Assembly: GCA_024542975.1 (NCBI GenBank)
Contig: JAMXCZ010000004.1
Coordinates: forward strand, 1 to 57,025
Length of the DNA stretch: 57,025 bases
Origin: Candidatus Omnitrophota bacterium
GTDB lineage: Bacteria > Omnitrophota > Gorgyraeia > JABMRN01 > RBG-13-46-9
Direction of reading: 5' to 3'
Positions 50,469 to 57,025 of this stretch are shown piece by piece. Each line of letters opens with the position of its first letter. Positions within the stretch are counted from its first letter, which is position 1. The notes beneath the pieces are model-generated. The model was given only the letters and a program-made list of their open reading frames with translations. It made no database searches and was not told the origin of the DNA. The translations under genes were made by a program, and so were the position numbers.

Positions 50469-51726
50469 TGAGCCCGTCCATATAAGGCCTCAAGGCTTCC
50501 GGTATATTCACGCTCCCGTCTTTCGTCTGATGAACCTCCAGAATGGCAATTACAAGGCGCGCGAGCGCTACACCGGAACCGTTTAGCGTATGCACGTACT
50601 CCGGCTTCTTTCCGCCTTTGGATTTAAACTTTATGTTTGCCCTCCGCGCCTGGAAGTCCGTGAAATTGGAACAACTCGACACCTCAAGCCACTTCTTTAT
50701 GCCCGGCGCCCAGAGTTCTATGTCATAGCATTTGCTCGCAGCAAAACTCAAGTCCCCTGTACAAAGCTCGATAACCCTATAGGATAACTCCAGGGCCTGA
50801 ATTACTGTCTCGGCGTTATTTAAAAGTTTTTCGAGTTCATCGTATGAGGTCTCCGGCTTTACGAATTTAACAAGTTCAACCTTGTTAAATTGATGCACCC
50901 GCGTGAGGCCTTTTGTATCTTTTCCGTACGAGCCCGCTTCCCGCCTGAAACACGCCGTATATGCGGTATAGTATATCGGAAGCTCGTTCTCATCCAAAAC
51001 CTCGTTTGCGTGTATGTTGGTAACAGGCACTTCTGCCGTAGGGATAAGAAAGAGGTCGTCGTCTTTTAACTTATACATATCTTCCTCAAGTTTCGGCAGC
51101 TGGCCTGTTCCTATCATACTGCGCCTGTTTACAAGAAACGGAGGGAAGATCTCTGTATAGCCGTGTTTTTTTGTATGAAGGTCCAGCATAAAATTAAGCA
51201 GGGCCCTTTCAAGTCTTGCGCCAAGCCCTTTATACAACGCAAAACCTGTCCCCGATATCTTCGCAGCCCTTCCAAAATCGAGAATATTCAAATTTTCTCC
51301 TATTTTAACGTGTGTTTTTGCCTCAAAATCGTGTTTTAGCGGCTTTCCCCAGTCCCGTACGACCCTATTTGCCTCTGTTCCGAGGCCTATTTTAACTGAT
51401 TTATGGGGTAAATTTGGGACATTATACACAAAATCCTTGAATTTTTTGGTATTTTCCTCCACTTTGGCTTCAATTTTGGCTATTTTTTGGGAAGCTGCCT
51501 TCATGGAGGCTATTAACTCCTTCGGATTGGCCCTTTCCTTCATCATCTTGCCGATTTTGTCGGAAACTTTGTTCTTTTCTGCCTTCAGGGTCTCTACTTC
51601 CTTAAGAAGCTCGCGCCGCTCCTTATCGATGCGGAGAAATCCGTCCACATCCAGCTTAACATTTTTGTCCTTCGCGGCCTTTTTAACGATATCCGGGTTT
51701 TCCCGTATAAACTTAACGTCCAACAT
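50449..51726 (-). CDS. serS: Seryl-tRNA synthetase
   Basis: 425 residues. N-terminal coiled-coil arm (30-110), class II motif 2 [21 protein letters not shown] and motif 3 [16 protein letters not shown]. Charges the serine tRNAs, one of which lies 0.65 kb downstream on the same strand and two more 5 kb further. 13 bp after rtcB. Confidence 0.97.
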   Translation of the reverse strand: MLDVKFIRENPDIVKKAAKDKNVKLDVDGFLRIDKERRELLKEVETLKAEKNKVSDKIGKMMKERANPKELIASMKAASQKIAKIEAKVEENTKKFKDFVYNVPNLPHKSVKIGLGTEANRVVRDWGKPLKHDFEAKTHVKIGENLNILDFGRAAKISGTGFALYKGLGARLERALLNFMLDLHTKKHGYTEIFPPFLVNRRSMIGTGQLPKLEEDMYKLKDDDLFLIPTAEVPVTNIHANEVLDENELPIYYTAYTACFRREAGSYGKDTKGLTRVHQFNKVELVKFVKPETSYDELEKLLNNAETVIQALELSYRVIELCTGDLSFAASKCYDIELWAPGIKKWLEVSSCSNFTDFQARRANIKFKSKGGKKPEYVHTLNGSGVALARLVIAILEVHQTKDGSVNIPEALRPYMDGLNVIKSA

Positions 51727-51739
51727 GATAATACCTCAT

Positions 51740-53209
51740 TTAACCTTTGAGAACTGCGAGCGGCCTCATCCTGGCTACGCGTTTCGCAATTCCTGCCCCA
51801 TGCACTACGTTGACTACTTCGTTTACGTCCTTGTATGCCTCGGGCGCTTCTTCCGCCAGGGTGCCGCGGCCTGCGGCCATTACAGCTATACCCTTTTCTG
51901 CAAGTTCCTGGGAAATGGACCTTCCCCTGCAGGCTGAAATCGCAGCCTTCCTGGACATGAGCCTGCCTGCCCCGTGACATGTGCTAAAAAACGTCTCTTC
52001 TGCTTTTTGTGTGCCTACGAGTAAAAATGAATTTCTTCCCATGTCACCCGGGACGATCACAGGTTGCCCGGTTTCCCTGTATTCTGCCGGGAGTTCCGGG
52101 TGGCCCGGGGGGAAAGCGCGCGTTGCGCCCTTCCTATGCACACAGAGAAGCCTTTCCTTACCGTCAATTGTATATTTCTCGAATTTTGCTATGTTGTGCG
52201 CAACATCGTAAACGAGGCTCATTCCAAGGTCTCTAAAACTTCTGTTGAAAAACTTTTCAAAAACTTCCCTGACAAGGTGCATAAGGCATTGCCTGTTATT
52301 CCATGCGTAATTTGCGGCGCACTTCATAGCCGCGATATATTCGCGGCCTTCCGGAGATTTGCAGGGCGCGCACGCAAGCTGCCTGTCCGGAACAGATATG
52401 CCGTATTTTTCGAGCGCCTTTCCCATGCCCTTCGAATATTCATCACATATCTGATATCCGAAACCACGCGAGCCGGAATGCAGCATTACGGTTATAAGGC
52501 CTTTTTCTATGCCGAATGCGCGCGCTGTGTTTTCATCATATATCTCGTCAACAAGTTGGACTTCTACAAAATGATTCCCGCTTCCGAGAGTCCCGGACTG
52601 CCTTTTTCCTCTTTCGTAGGCCCTGTCTGATATTATCGACGGATCTGCGCCTTCCATCCGCCCGTTTGACTCGGTATGTTCAAGGTCTTCGCTCGTACCG
52701 AACCCTTTACTGACAGCCCATTTGGCGCCACCCGTCAATATCTTCCGCTCTTCCTGCGCGCTCACCCTGATTTTCCCTTGAGAGCCAACGCCTGCGGGAA
52801 TTGCATTATAAAGAGCGGCTGCGAGGTCTTTTACCCGCGGTTTAATTTCCCTTTCCGTAAGATTTGTCCTTACGAGCCGGACGCCGCAGTTTATGTCAAA
52901 ACCAACACCGCCGGGCGAGATCACTCCGTCCTTTTCGACATCGGTCGCAGCCACGCCACCGATACAAAAACCGTATCCCCAGTGGATATCCGGCATTGCA
53001 AGCGAATTTTTCACGATGCCGGGAAGAGTGGCAACATTCGCCACCTGCTCGGCTGCCTTGTCGTGTTTTATGCCCTCGAGCAAAACTTTATCGGTGTAAA
53101 TAACACCATCGACACGCATACCTTCCTTGTAACTTTTCGGTATGCGCCATCTATAATCATCTATTTTTTCTAGCGTGCCCTGCCAGATCTGCATGTTATC
53201 GGCTTCCAT
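51740..53209 (-). CDS. rtcB: RNA-splicing ligase RtcB
   Basis: 489 residues. Metal-binding DINCGVRL, GSGNHFVEV, HSGSRGFGY and the guanylylated histidine motif CHGAGRLMSR are intact. Joins 2',3'-cyclic phosphate or 3'-phosphate ends to 5'-OH RNA in repair. No RtcA or archease gene is adjacent. Start at 53209 or at a second ATG (53194). Confidence 0.96.
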   Translation of the reverse strand: MEADNMQIWQGTLEKIDDYRWRIPKSYKEGMRVDGVIYTDKVLLEGIKHDKAAEQVANVATLPGIVKNSLAMPDIHWGYGFCIGGVAATDVEKDGVISPGGVGFDINCGVRLVRTNLTEREIKPRVKDLAAALYNAIPAGVGSQGKIRVSAQEERKILTGGAKWAVSKGFGTSEDLEHTESNGRMEGADPSIISDRAYERGKRQSGTLGSGNHFVEVQLVDEIYDENTARAFGIEKGLITVMLHSGSRGFGYQICDEYSKGMGKALEKYGISVPDRQLACAPCKSPEGREYIAAMKCAANYAWNNRQCLMHLVREVFEKFFNRSFRDLGMSLVYDVAHNIAKFEKYTIDGKERLLCVHRKGATRAFPPGHPELPAEYRETGQPVIVPGDMGRNSFLLVGTQKAEETFFSTCHGAGRLMSRKAAISACRGRSISQELAEKGIAVMAAGRGTLAEEAPEAYKDVNEVVNVVHGAGIAKRVARMRPLAVLKG

Positions 53210-53269
53210 TTAATGGGTAAATTAGATTATAGTATACTCTATCGGGCTAGGCAAGAATAATTATCCCCA

Positions 53270-53794
53270 TCAGGGTTTTAGGAAGAGGCCGATCAGGGCT
53301 GCGGCGGTGATGATGAGGGCCGGGTGGACTTTTGTATAGGTAAAGAGGATGAAGGCGATCACTACGGTCAGGAAACCCTTAAGCTGGATAAGGTGGTTTA
53401 CGTTGATCAGCTTAAATGCGACTGCGATTATCAGCGCGAATACTACAAGGTGCAGCATGCCAAACGCGCTTTTTATTCTCGGGAGGTCTTTATATTTTGC
53501 GTATACGGCTGAGAGAAGAATGATCATGGCTGCCGGCGCAAAGAAATTTCCGAAATTTGCCACGATTACTCCCGGGATCCCCGCTATTTTATAACCCGTG
53601 TAAGTCGCAAATTTGATGGAAATCGCTCCCGGGAATACCCTCGAGAATCCCATGATATCCAAAAATTCTTCTTTTGCAAGCCAGCTGTATCGCTCAACCA
53701 CTTCCCGCTCTATCATGGGCAAAAAGGAATACGCGCCTCCTATCGAAAAAAGGCCTATCCTGAAAAAAGCGAGGAAGAGCCTTACCAATACCAT
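53270..53794 (-). CDS. chrA: Half-size chromate transporter (CHR family)
   Basis: 174 residues, five to six helices. FFRIGLFSIGGAYSFLPMIE and MGFSRVFPGAISIKFATYTG are the CHR signature (FxxGG..., PGP-like PGA). Short-chain CHR proteins usually occur as a tandem pair; only one copy is present here. May export chromate or sulfate-like anions. 3 bp after the nitroreductase gene. Confidence 0.87.
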   Translation of the reverse strand: MVLVRLFLAFFRIGLFSIGGAYSFLPMIEREVVERYSWLAKEEFLDIMGFSRVFPGAISIKFATYTGYKIAGIPGVIVANFGNFFAPAAMIILLSAVYAKYKDLPRIKSAFGMLHLVVFALIIAVAFKLINVNHLIQLKGFLTVVIAFILFTYTKVHPALIITAAALIGLFLKP

Positions 53795-53797
53795 GTG

Positions 53798-54352
53798 TTA
53801 CCCCTTTTTTTTATCGTACCCATTAAATGAGCTTATTTCTTCGAGTGATTTTCTCATCCTTAAAATCGGTTTATCTTCTTTGCGATATCCCATGGATATT
53901 ATTGCGTCTATTTTTTTGTTACGCGGCACTTTTAGAGCTTTTTTTACGGACTTCTCATCGAACCATCCGAGCCAACAGGTGCCTATGCCAAGCTCTGTTG
54001 CCTCGAGGATCAAGTGCTCGCAGGCAATCCCTATGTCCAGAAGGCAATAATTCGTACCTCTGAAATATCCTCCCATTTTGCTCGCAAATTTCTCTTTTTC
54101 CGAAACTACTACTATTAAAATAGGGGCGTTTTTTGCAAATTTATTTATCGAATATACGCCGGAGAAGGCCTTTTCGCATATCACCTTTAAAAGCTTGGGG
54201 TCATCTACGACAATAAATTGCCACGGCTGGCTGTTACAAGCGGACGGCGCAAGGCGCGCCGCCTCAATGCATTTTAAGAGGTCCTCTTTCGGTATCGGCT
54301 TATCGAGGTAAGTGCGGATACTTCTTCTTTTTTTTACGAGATCCAGAAACAT
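53798..54352 (-). CDS. Nitroreductase-family flavoprotein
   Basis: 184 residues from ATG 54352; the longer frame upstream overlaps the MogA-type gene and is unlikely. SIRTYLDKPIPKEDLLKCIEA, APSACNSQPWQFIV (FMN binding) and GIGTCWLGWFDE are typical. FMN-dependent NAD(P)H oxidoreductase. Encoded after molybdopterin genes and before chrA, so may serve metal or oxyanion reduction. Confidence 0.92.
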   Translation of the reverse strand: MFLDLVKKRRSIRTYLDKPIPKEDLLKCIEAARLAPSACNSQPWQFIVVDDPKLLKVICEKAFSGVYSINKFAKNAPILIVVVSEKEKFASKMGGYFRGTNYCLLDIGIACEHLILEATELGIGTCWLGWFDEKSVKKALKVPRNKKIDAIISMGYRKEDKPILRMRKSLEEISSFNGYDKKKG

Positions 54353-54357
54353 CGGGA

Positions 54358-54834
54358 TCAGTGCTCCTTTTCCAGCAACATATCCAGTCCGTGCGGAAGT
54401 TCCTCCAATATCGCTTCCAGTGACTCTTGGGCGCCTCTCTGACTTCCCGGAAGATTTATGACGAGGGTCTTGCCTCTTATGCCGGCTATACCCCTTGAAA
54501 GCATGGCGCGCTTGGTAATGCCGAGGCAAAGCGTGCGCATGGCCTCAGGAATTCCGGGAACTTCTTTCTCGATAACGTCTTTCGTTGCCTCCGGCGTAAC
54601 ATCGCGCCTGGTAAAACCCGTTCCTCCGTTAGTCAAAACGAGGTCTAATTTTAACTCATCGCAATAAGAAATGATCTTTTCCTTTATCATGTCCGGCTCA
54701 TCGGGAATGAGATCAAACTTTACCAGGTTGTATGGCAATTTTTTTACCAGGTTCTCCACTATTCTGCCCGTCTTATCTTCTCGTTCGCCTTTCGAGCACT
54801 TGTCGCTTATCGTTAAGATCGCTACTTTATACAC
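54358..54834 (-). CDS. moaB: MogA/MoaB-type molybdopterin adenylyltransferase
   Basis: 158 residues. ILTISDKCSKGEREDKTG, VLTNGGTGFTRRDVTPEAT and LVINLPGSQRGAQESLEAI, the standard MPT-binding motifs. Activates molybdopterin with AMP before metal insertion by MoeA. 30 bp after moaC. Confidence 0.94.
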   Translation of the reverse strand: MYKVAILTISDKCSKGEREDKTGRIVENLVKKLPYNLVKFDLIPDEPDMIKEKIISYCDELKLDLVLTNGGTGFTRRDVTPEATKDVIEKEVPGIPEAMRTLCLGITKRAMLSRGIAGIRGKTLVINLPGSQRGAQESLEAILEELPHGLDMLLEKEH

Positions 54835-54864
54835 CTATTACCTCTCCTCCTTACAGCTTATAGC

Positions 54865-55308
54865 TTAAAGCTTACGGCTTCTTTCATACGTCCCGCTCTT
54901 TCCTCCTGATTTCTTAAGAAGCCTTACACCCGAGATGGTAGCCCCCCTATCGATGGACTTACACATGTCGTATATGGTGAGCGCAGCTACTGCCGTAGCC
55001 GTAAACGCCTCCATCTCCACGCCCGTTTTCGTCATCCCTTTTACGGTTGTAGTTATTCGTATACCGTTTTTCTCCAAAGAAAGCTCTACTCCGGCATATT
55101 CCAAAGGAATAGGATGGCAGAGAGGAATTAGTTGCGGCGTTTTTTTTGCCGCCAATATCCCCGCAAGGCGCGCCGCTTCCAAAACATTGCCTTTTATGAT
55201 TTTTTTCTTTTTTATGGCAAGTATGGTATCCGGTTTAAGACGGATTACGCCTTCTACCACAGCAATTCTTTCCGTTATGCTTTTCAATCCTATATCGATC
55301 ATTTTCAT
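54865..55308 (-). CDS. moaC: Cyclic pyranopterin monophosphate synthase
   Basis: 147 residues. QLIPLCHPIPL, GVEMEAFTATAVAALTIYDMCKSIDR and VRLLKKSGGKSG contain the catalytic and dimer contacts of MoaC. GGAGGATAACTT precedes the ATG. Works after MoaA to make cPMP. Confidence 0.97.
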   Translation of the reverse strand: MKMIDIGLKSITERIAVVEGVIRLKPDTILAIKKKKIIKGNVLEAARLAGILAAKKTPQLIPLCHPIPLEYAGVELSLEKNGIRITTTVKGMTKTGVEMEAFTATAVAALTIYDMCKSIDRGATISGVRLLKKSGGKSGTYERSRKL

Positions 55309-55311
55309 AAG

Positions 55312-56262
55312 TTATCCTCCAACACTACACATATAGTCTTTTGCGCTTTCGAAATTTCTGTAGTCAACACACGTTTTAGCATTCATTTTCTCCGCAATGA
55401 GCTCCGCGATACCGGCATCCGCAACACCACGCCTCAATGGTTCCCTCAAAGACAAGCCGCCCGTCTCATAAAGGCATGCCTTGAGCTCCCCCGTAGAGGT
55501 AAGCCTCAATCTGTTGCAGTTTGCGCAATTATTTTCATCGGTTTTTATAAACCCGATAACTCCCCCGCCTTCGACTTCGTAATATCCGGCAGGCCCGGGG
55601 CCTACGTTTTCGGTCTTTTTTAAATTGAAGCGCCCGGCGCATATATCCATGATCTCCTTCAAAGGCACATGGCGATCCTCGCGCCATAAGGGCGTGGATT
55701 TCATAAATTCTATAAAGCGCAATACAAGGCCGTTTGATAAGGCAAATTTTACAAAGTCGATAATTTCGGTATCGTTTATTCCGCGCATTATGACAGTATT
55801 TAATTTTATCGAGCTAAACCCAGCCTTCTTTGACTTTTGGATCCCGCAGAAAACCTGATCGATGCAGTCGCTCCCCGTTATGGACTCAAATCTCGCCCTA
55901 TCCAGCGTGTCAAGACTTATGTTAATGCGTTTTACGCCTGCACGCCTTAAGTCTTCCGCGCAGGACGGCAAAGTTATCCCGTTTGTGGTAAGGGAAAGCT
56001 CTTCTATACCGTCTATTCCGGAAAGCAGTTCGACCAAATGGAGAAGGTTTTTCCTGACGAGAGGTTCACCGCCTGTTAAGCGGATTTTCTTTATGCCCAG
56101 GGAGACAAATACGTTAACCAACTTTAAAATTTCTTCAAAAGTTAATACTTCGCTGTGGCCTTTGTGTTTGATGCCGGCGCGCGGCATGCAATAGGCGCAT
56201 CTCAAATTGCACCTATCGGTAACCGACAACCGTAAATAATCGATACTTCTCCTATTTTTCAT
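55312..56262 (-). CDS. moaA: GTP 3',8-cyclase
   Basis: 316 residues from ATG 56262 (a frame from 56301 is longer but would overlap MOSC by 50 bp). Radical SAM motif CNLRCAYCMPR, KIRLTGGEPLVR, second cluster CANCNRLRLTSTGELKAC and the terminal GG in SVGG. First step of molybdopterin synthesis. Confidence 0.97.
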   Translation of the reverse strand: MKNRRSIDYLRLSVTDRCNLRCAYCMPRAGIKHKGHSEVLTFEEILKLVNVFVSLGIKKIRLTGGEPLVRKNLLHLVELLSGIDGIEELSLTTNGITLPSCAEDLRRAGVKRINISLDTLDRARFESITGSDCIDQVFCGIQKSKKAGFSSIKLNTVIMRGINDTEIIDFVKFALSNGLVLRFIEFMKSTPLWREDRHVPLKEIMDICAGRFNLKKTENVGPGPAGYYEVEGGGVIGFIKTDENNCANCNRLRLTSTGELKACLYETGGLSLREPLRRGVADAGIAELIAEKMNAKTCVDYRNFESAKDYMCSVGG

Positions 56263-56725
56263 CACTCGCCGCTTCAATCCCGTCACCAACGGCAATCTCA
56301 CCGCCTTTCAGCACTTTAGCGAATATTCCTTCCCGGGGCATGATACAATCGCCGAGTTTATAGTATATCGAGCAATATCTGTGGCACTCCTTGCCTATCT
56401 TGGAAATCTCTATGGTGACGCCTTTGTTTATTTTTAACCGGTTCCCGATCTTAAGCTGCGCAAGGTTCAGGCCTTCGGTTGTAATATTTTCCGCAAAGTC
56501 TCCGGCGGCGAGCGTGACATTTTTACTTTTCGCTTTGGGGCATTCGGACTGCTTCCTGATCGCCTCTATCGCAAGAAGGCTTACCTGTCGCAATCCCGGC
56601 CCACCGTGTGCGTCATTTTTCAGGCCAAAATTCTCCACCAATTCTGCCCTTTTTAAGGCCTTCTTTGCGGTCCCCTTCGCTTTACTGCAATTAATGGAAA
56701 ATACCTTGCCCTTTTTCATTTCCAT
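56252..56725 (-). CDS. MOSC-domain protein
   Basis: 157 residues. LVENFGLKNDAHGGPGLRQVSLLA, LAAGDFAENITTEG and ECHRYCSIYYKLGDCIMPREG show the MOSC sulfur-carrier fold with its conserved cysteine. Small stand-alone MOSC proteins handle sulfurated molybdenum cofactor. Overlaps both moeA and moaA. Confidence 0.92.
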   Translation of the reverse strand: MEMKKGKVFSINCSKAKGTAKKALKRAELVENFGLKNDAHGGPGLRQVSLLAIEAIRKQSECPKAKSKNVTLAAGDFAENITTEGLNLAQLKIGNRLKINKGVTIEISKIGKECHRYCSIYYKLGDCIMPREGIFAKVLKGGEIAVGDGIEAASDEK

Positions 56726-57025
56726 GTTATAAATTCTATCCTTGATTTTGCTTTAACGCAAGATGTATCTGCGCTTACCACCATAAATCCGTCGGCTTTC
56801 GACAAGGAGAGGATGTCCGCCGAGCCATGGCATTCCGTGGGGGTAAGATGGAAATACCCGTCCTTCTTCGATATTTTGACCAGGACAAAATGCTTACGCC
56901 CGGGTTTGTGGGTAAACGTTTTATCGAGAATGCCTTTCCCTAGTTTTACTTCGATATTTTGACCAGGACAAAATGCTTACGCCCGGGTTTGTGGGTAAAC
57001 GTTTTATCGAGAATGCCTTTCCCTA
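56716..57025 (-). CDS. moeA: MoeA C-terminal fragment, disrupted at window edge
   Basis: Reliable frame 56716-56948 ends in FITWK-stop and reads GKGILDKTFTHKPGRKHFVL, VKISKKDGYFHL and ADGFMVVSADTSCVKAKSRI, the C-terminal MoeA domain. The stop overlaps the MOSC start. Beyond 56948 an 83-bp unit is repeated (second copy truncated at 77 nt), which shifts the frame and brings an in-frame stop, so upstream sequence is unreliable. Confidence 0.75.
56866..57025. repeat. Tandem direct repeat at the window end (83-bp period)
   Basis: 56866-56942 and 56949-57025 are identical over exactly 77 nt and then the window stops. The bases flanking the match differ (T56865 versus A56948). The period is not a multiple of 3 and sits in coding DNA. 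Most easily explained as a contig-end self-overlap. Confidence 0.9.

Overview
The window looks like a chromosomal contig from an uncultured, Gram-negative, probably anaerobic or microaerophilic bacterium. Outer-membrane traits are an LpxL-type lipid A acyltransferase, a beta-barrel protein and an AsmA-like protein. A complete Bat aerotolerance cluster, many tiny Cys4 zinc-ribbon proteins, B12-dependent radical SAM enzymes and dense, overlapping minus-strand operons are reminiscent of the PVC/Omnitrophota group. That placement is an inference from gene style only. Almost every gene is on the minus strand; the plus-strand exceptions are gpmA, rpsU and an RRM protein. The right edge ends in an exact 77-nt direct repeat, which looks like an assembly-graph end, so the window is probably a whole contig.

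Layout. 1-3000: an amino-acid permease fused to a PTS EIIA-like domain (cut by the window edge), a nucleotidyltransferase/APS-kinase fusion and a small membrane protein. 3082-3436: two long, oppositely oriented hairpins sharing a core. 3551-4300: gpmA. 4338-16242: one apparent operon running from an autoregulated fur gene through a split feoB, a zinc ribbon, a DtxR-FeoA regulator, dnaJ-like and moxR genes, a DUF58 gene and the Bat genes. 16292-20153: an AsmA-like gene, then a ccdA-tlpA-transglutaminase-His-rich protein-zinc ribbon operon. 20143-26408: pentose phosphate pathway (gnd; tkt in two halves, tal, zwf, pgl). gnd and ccdA share the same palindromic operator.

26415-33335: YceI, an outer-membrane protein with a Fur box, a second fur, a B12-radical SAM enzyme next to a secreted FKBP isomerase, two 2-keto-acid aldolases and PlsC. 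33343-34142: rpsU and an RRM protein. 34147-39037: glpD, glpK, lpxL-like, rlmN. 39052-45456: an island ending at tRNA-Ser(GGA). It contains three partial copies of the tRNA 3' end, a second B12-radical SAM enzyme (here with a methyltransferase and a cyclophilin), a rubrerythrin-like protein with a third fur, a two-gene cassette bracketed by 40-bp hairpin repeats, and a BrnTA toxin-antitoxin pair. 45544-53209: two more tRNA-Ser genes, a Zn-dehydrogenase/aldolase unit, asnB, a membrane HExxH protein, serS and rtcB. 53270-57025: half-size chromate transporter, nitroreductase and the molybdopterin genes mogA/moaB, moaC, moaA, MOSC and moeA (broken at the edge).

Common themes are iron and redox control. 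There are three Fur paralogs, each with its own promoter and palindrome, and one DtxR-type regulator. Iron import is tied to the Bat system, a shared operator links NADPH-producing genes to thiol-redox export genes, and a peroxide-type rubrerythrin unit sits on the island.
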